Source: an uncultured Prevotella sp. | Lineage (GTDB): Bacteria; Bacteroidota; Bacteroidia; Bacteroidales; Bacteroidaceae | Length of the DNA stretch: 16,708 bases | Direction of reading: 5' to 3' | Assembly: GCA_934202525.1 (NCBI GenBank) | Contig: CAKPYB010000056.1 | Coordinates: 1 to 16,708 of the forward strand | Shown: positions 13,872-16,708 of the stretch, piece by piece | How positions within the stretch are numbered: position 1 is the first letter of the stretch | Layout: every line of letters begins with the position of its first letter | Notes under the pieces: generated by a model | Database searches by the model: none | What the model saw: only the letters and a program-made list of their open reading frames with translations | Told to the model about the DNA's origin: nothing | Made by a program: the position numbers and the translations under genes

Positions 13872-15038
13872 TTATTGTATTTTTGCTCTCCAGACAGTTG
13901 GTGAGCAACCTTCTTTCTCTTTGAATATGCGATAGAGATAGGAGCGTGAAGAGAAGCCACATTCGGCAGAAATGATGTCGTTGTTGTAGTCGGGATAGTC
14001 GAGCATCATCTTCTTTGCTGCCTCGAAACGTACCTCGGCAAGCCAGATGCGGAAGGTGGAGTTAAGGCACGCAGTGAAGTAGCGTGACAGCTCGTTCTTG
14101 GAAATGTTCAGCGAGCGTGACAGGGTGAACATGTTTACAGAAGTGTCTTTATAGCCCAAATCGGCGCACCACTTGTCAAGCATCTCCTTGATAAATGCCT
14201 GACGCTCCTGAGAAATTGACTGTAAATTTTCTTTATCGTCTATAGGTTCTGCATACTGCCCATTGGAGCTTTCCAAAGATGCTCCCCCATTTTCAGTTTC
14301 TTCATCTGCTATGGCTGCGCTTTCTTCTTCCTCCTTATCCAAGAGTTCCTCGGTAGGAACGTAATTGTAGCCCAATGCCACGAAACTCAGGTTGAAGAAA
14401 AGAATTGAGAGCAAAGCCAATGGTCCTATTATATATAATAAGGTGGTAGAGAGGATGACGAAAGGCATGGTAAGGGTAGAGAAGAACAGGGCGAAGACAC
14501 TGGCTCGGGCATATCGCACGTAGGGCAGCATGTCGCCACCTGTCATCAGCTCTAACATTTTCTTGCGTTTCCGCATCTCAATCATAATCATATAGATGCA
14601 ATACGCTACGTTTGTGCCGAACAATACGAGCATCGCATAGAGCCAGTTGCCAATGTTAAGACTTCCGCTATTGCTGTAGCCTATGCAGAAAACTGCTATG
14701 ATGGCGGCATAAATGCAAGCGCAGACGATGTTCATCTTTCGGCGGTTGGCATGGGTCGCCTCAATGTTGTATATGCCCATGGCGATAGTGGTGATGCATG
14801 GGGTATAGACAAGAATGTTGAAAATAGCTCCCAAGTCATCGCTTTTCGCACGAAAGCCCAAGCGCATCTGCAAGAGATATTGTATGGCAAGTCCCATCAT
14901 GCCTGCAAGTATCATCCAGCGTGACCACTCATAGCGTCGGTTGGTCCACTTCATGTGCAGGTGGGTGATGCCGAGGATAAGGGCATTGATGAGCATGAAG
15001 ATGAAACATGCGAACTGAAGGAAATATAATGAGTCCAT
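13872..15038 (-). CDS. Membrane-bound AraC-family transcription regulator with seven predicted helices
   Basis: The 388-residue protein has about seven hydrophobic segments (roughly 4-26, 41-58, 70-90, 102-120, 130-152, 180-200, 203-222). An acidic linker follows (about 229-270, rich in E, D and S), then an AraC/XylS DNA-binding domain (about 285-388). Its two helix-turn-helix units are visible as FTLSRSLNISKNELSRYF and DIISAECGFSSRSYLYRIFK. The design suggests that a signal sensed in or across the inner membrane changes DNA binding. I chose ATG 15038; the frame is open to a GTG at 15074 inside the upstream gene, but MDSLYFLQF begins the first helix and sits 13 nt after the upstream stop. The tandem operator directly after its stop is the likely target, controlling the surface-protein operon. 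Confidence 0.85.
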   Translation of the reverse strand: MDSLYFLQFACFIFMLINALILGITHLHMKWTNRRYEWSRWMILAGMMGLAIQYLLQMRLGFRAKSDDLGAIFNILVYTPCITTIAMGIYNIEATHANRRKMNIVCACIYAAIIAVFCIGYSNSGSLNIGNWLYAMLVLFGTNVAYCIYMIMIEMRKRKKMLELMTGGDMLPYVRYARASVFALFFSTLTMPFVILSTTLLYIIGPLALLSILFFNLSFVALGYNYVPTEELLDKEEEESAAIADEETENGGASLESSNGQYAEPIDDKENLQSISQERQAFIKEMLDKWCADLGYKDTSVNMFTLSRSLNISKNELSRYFTACLNSTFRIWLAEVRFEAAKKMMLDYPDYNNDIISAECGFSSRSYLYRIFKEKEGCSPTVWRAKIQ

Positions 15039-15051
15039 ATTGTTTGTTTCC

Positions 15052-16098
15052 CTAATTGTTTCTCTTCTCCTCACTAAATGCCTTTATCTCATCAGCAAGG
15101 ACTTTCTGTAATTTCTCTTTCGGTACTATCAACTGATAATCCGCCACTCCAATAGGTTTTCCCATATCTTCAAGTGCGAGTTCCACCTCTACACGGTCTT
15201 TCTCCGCACAAAGTATGATTCCTATAGAACGGTTCTCGTCAGCACCACGTTCAAGACGGTCAAGCAGAGACAGATAATAGTTCATCTTACCTGCATACTC
15301 TGGTTTGAAAGGACCTATCTTTAGGTCAACAGCAACAAGGCAGCGCAGTCCACGATGGAAAAACAACATATCTACCTTACTTTCTTTACCATTGTATTCC
15401 AATACATGCTGGTTGCCAATGAAAGTGAAGCCATTACCAAGTTCCATAAGGAAACGAGTGATAGCTTTTACTAGGCGGTCTTCAAGTTCAAGCTCCAGAA
15501 TGGGACTTGTTACTCCCAAGAAACCAAGATTGTAGCTACTGTTAAACACCTCGTTGGCATACTGCGCCTGTTCGGCAGGAAGAGTGCGGTCGAAATTGTT
15601 ATCTACTCGTGCCAATGCCTGTGTCTCATACATATTGAGTTTGATGGCATTGAGCAACAAGTCACGATTCCAACCTTTGGTTATAGTTTCCTGAGCATAA
15701 TATAGCGTGGTTGCATCATTAAATCCCTTGCTCAGCAGTAGCAGATTGTGCGACCACGGCAAAAGTGCTACGGAGCGTAGCACTTTTTCATCATGTCCCG
15801 CGTAACGTTCATAAAATTTCTTCATGTTCCAAAGTTGACGTGGTGAAACACCCATCTTCGGGTATCGTTCTTTCAGGTCTGCTGACAATCTTCTTACAAC
15901 GCTGTCACCATACCCACTTTCAATCTTGCGCTCATGAAGCATTTGACCAATCTCCCAATAGGCGGTAGATACGTAGCCATTGACATGTCGGGCTATTTCT
16001 GTCCGTGCATGCTCAATTACTGCGACAGCGTGTCGCAGTATCTCAGCATAATCGCTACTTCCTATTGAGAGTTTGTTGTCTTTATTGTCTGTTGTCAT
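15052..16098 (-). CDS. Second DUF1016 (YhcG-like) PD-(D/E)XK nuclease domain protein
   Basis: This 348-residue protein has the DUF1016 N-terminal helical domain (about 20-100; STAYWEIGQMLHERKIESGYG and SPRQLWNMKKFYERYAG) and a YhcG-type nuclease domain (about 215-330). The metal site reads KVDMLFF with D243, then VAVDLKIG with D258-x-K260, so it has Asp where the other copy (8376-9518) has Glu. Both fit the PD-(D/E)XK rule. The shared order NLGFLGVT/NFAFTGIT shows common descent, but the two proteins are far apart in sequence. The gene lies 13 nt upstream of the AraC regulator and is probably in its operon. A -7 box TACCTTTG (minus strand, 16150-16143) is upstream. Role unknown; a nucleic-acid-acting enzyme is likely. 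Confidence 0.85.
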   Translation of the reverse strand: MTTDNKDNKLSIGSSDYAEILRHAVAVIEHARTEIARHVNGYVSTAYWEIGQMLHERKIESGYGDSVVRRLSADLKERYPKMGVSPRQLWNMKKFYERYAGHDEKVLRSVALLPWSHNLLLLSKGFNDATTLYYAQETITKGWNRDLLLNAIKLNMYETQALARVDNNFDRTLPAEQAQYANEVFNSSYNLGFLGVTSPILELELEDRLVKAITRFLMELGNGFTFIGNQHVLEYNGKESKVDMLFFHRGLRCLVAVDLKIGPFKPEYAGKMNYYLSLLDRLERGADENRSIGIILCAEKDRVEVELALEDMGKPIGVADYQLIVPKEKLQKVLADEIKAFSEEKRNN

Positions 16099-16119
16099 TT
16101 TATCAGTCTATTATTTGCC

Positions 16120-16154
16120 ATATGCAGATGCATATTTAATTACAAAGGTAATTA
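16120..16154 (-). promoter_or_regulatory. Promoter and two palindromes ahead of the second DUF1016 gene
   Basis: The -7 box TACCTTTG (16150-16143 on the minus strand) lies inside the palindrome TAATTAC-AAAG-GTAATTA (16137-16154). Just downstream, in the expected leader, is a second palindrome, ATATGCA-GA-TGCATAT (16120-16135). No -33 TTTG is evident. Two dyads over the start region suggest repressor control of the DUF1016-AraC operon, but no candidate repressor is in the window. Confidence 0.5.
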
Positions 16155-16360
16155 TAATACATCACTATTCCGCATAAACACAGTGATTTTTAAGTTTATT
16201 TAGCAGCTTGATAAAAAACTGTTATTATATTGCACATCACCCCTTAAAAGTGCGGTAAGGAGACCGCCATCCATAGCGTTTGCCGACTTGCTTGTTTTTG
16301 TAAGATTCAAGCAAATGATGAATCATTATAATGGGCTTAAAAACACCAGAATAAAAAGAA

Positions 16361-16410
16361 TCTATGAAAAAGTATGATAAAACATGAGCAAGTATGAGCA
16401 ACTGTGAGTT
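16361..16410 (+). repeat. Five tandem decamers upstream of the HU-type promoter
   Basis: Consecutive 10-mers TCTATGAAAA, AGTATGATAA, AACATGAGCA, AGTATGAGCA and ACTGTGAGTT share an (T/C)(A/G)TGA core at exact 10-nt intervals (16363, 16373, 16383, 16393, 16403). The array ends on the -35-like TTG of the promoter. The rest of 16155-16360 has only a weak hairpin, GCGGT/ACCGC (near 16251-16266), and no gene that I can support. Confidence 0.6.
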
Positions 16411-16436
16411 GACACCTCACCGATTTCGTATCTTTG
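16409..16436 (+). promoter_or_regulatory. Promoter of the HU-type gene
   Basis: TTGACA begins at 16409, and TATCTTTG lies at 16429-16436, 17 nt after TTG. The -7 box fits the Bacteroidota pattern; the spacing is shorter than the usual 19-21 nt and resembles a classical sigma70 promoter. Transcription near 16442 would give a leader of about 95 nt, with a GC-rich AGGCAATGCGCAGCGCCCCC stretch (about 16472-16491). Confidence 0.6.
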
Positions 16437-16535
16437 CATTGTGGTTCAGAGATAACATCTCATACCACCAAGAGGCAATGCGCAGCGCCCCCTAGTACAC
16501 AAACACAATTTATTAACCTTAAAAATGAAGACACT

Positions 16536-16708
16536 ATGATTCTGTACACATTGAAGAAGTATGTCAACGAGAAGTTGAGCGCCGCTTACGGCAAGTTTTT
16601 CGCCTACCCTGTAATCACCCAGACCTATGGTCTTGATGAACTCGCAGAGCACATGGAAAGTCACAACACCCCGTTCTCAAAGGGAGCCATCAAGGGTATG
16701 CTCACCGA
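16536..16708 (+). CDS. HU-HIG type DNA-binding protein, 5' part only
   Basis: The frame from ATG 16536 runs off the window after 57 codons. It reads MILYTLKKYVNEKLSAAYGK, then FFAYPVITQTYGLDELAEHM, then ESHNTPFSKGAIKGMLT. The AYGKxxAxPVxTxTxxxxxLAEHMxxHNxPFSKG pattern is that of the HU-HIG family of Bacteroidales, HU-related DNA-binding proteins of about 120-170 residues, often encoded near BT4734/VirE-type primase-helicase, DUF4248 and amidase genes. An earlier ATG at 16525 gives only a four-codon frame that ends in the ATG-overlapping stop (ctATGA), so it may act as a tiny coupled leader. The C-terminus is not visible. Confidence 0.8.
   Translation, partial: MILYTLKKYVNEKLSAAYGKFFAYPVITQTYGLDELAEHMESHNTPFSKGAIKGMLT

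Noticed and set aside
15038..15074. GTG start at 15074 for the AraC regulator
   Set aside because: It would overlap the upstream gene and add a charged 12-residue head before the first membrane helix; ATG 15038 gives normal operon spacing and a typical membrane start.

Overview
The window looks like chromosomal DNA of a gut Bacteroidales bacterium, most likely of the Prevotella/Segatella group. The evidence is the Bacteroidota-type promoter boxes (TAnnTTTG), a BT4734-like/VirE primase-helicase with its DUF4248 companion, an HU-HIG type DNA-binding protein, a GLUG-repeat surface protein with a C-terminal sorting-like tail, a membrane AraC regulator, and many palindromic intergenic repeats. The species call is an inference from gene style, not from a marker gene.

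Layout. Bases 1-3632 are housekeeping: a REP-like palindrome, rlmH (23S rRNA methyltransferase) and uvrA (excision repair), closed by a repeat element and a strong terminator. Bases 3941-7145 carry a mobile-element-like replication module: an XRE-type regulator gene broken by one stop codon, an operator-like palindrome, the primase-helicase gene, a dense block of palindromes and five 22-bp tandem units, then a DUF4248 gene. Bases 7146-8150 are a scrapyard: an antitoxin-like gene with a broken partner, a repeat inserted in that partner, the tail of an Rpn/PDDEXK-type protein, and a duplicated DUF4248 tail. Bases 8376-9518 encode a DUF1016 (YhcG-like) PD-(D/E)XK nuclease.

Bases 9616-16098 hold the most interesting unit, read on the minus strand. 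A second DUF1016 nuclease gene is followed after 13 nt by a regulator with seven predicted membrane helices and an AraC DNA-binding domain. Next come three direct and one inverted copy of AGGTGTCTACTT at 20-22 bp spacing, ending on a promoter with a -7 box but no -33 box. That promoter reads a small two-helix membrane protein, a 1198-residue secreted GLUG-repeat protein, and a 43-residue peptide with the MKKxYIxP start, then a terminator. I infer a signal-controlled surface-protein operon switched on by the adjacent membrane AraC protein. The window ends in the start of an HU-HIG type gene whose promoter is preceded by five 10-bp phased repeats.

The primase-helicase/DUF4248 pair and the HU-type gene belong to gene families that often occur close together in Bacteroidales. 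Here about 9.4 kb of accessory genes lie between them, so this may be an accessory insertion into such a cluster.
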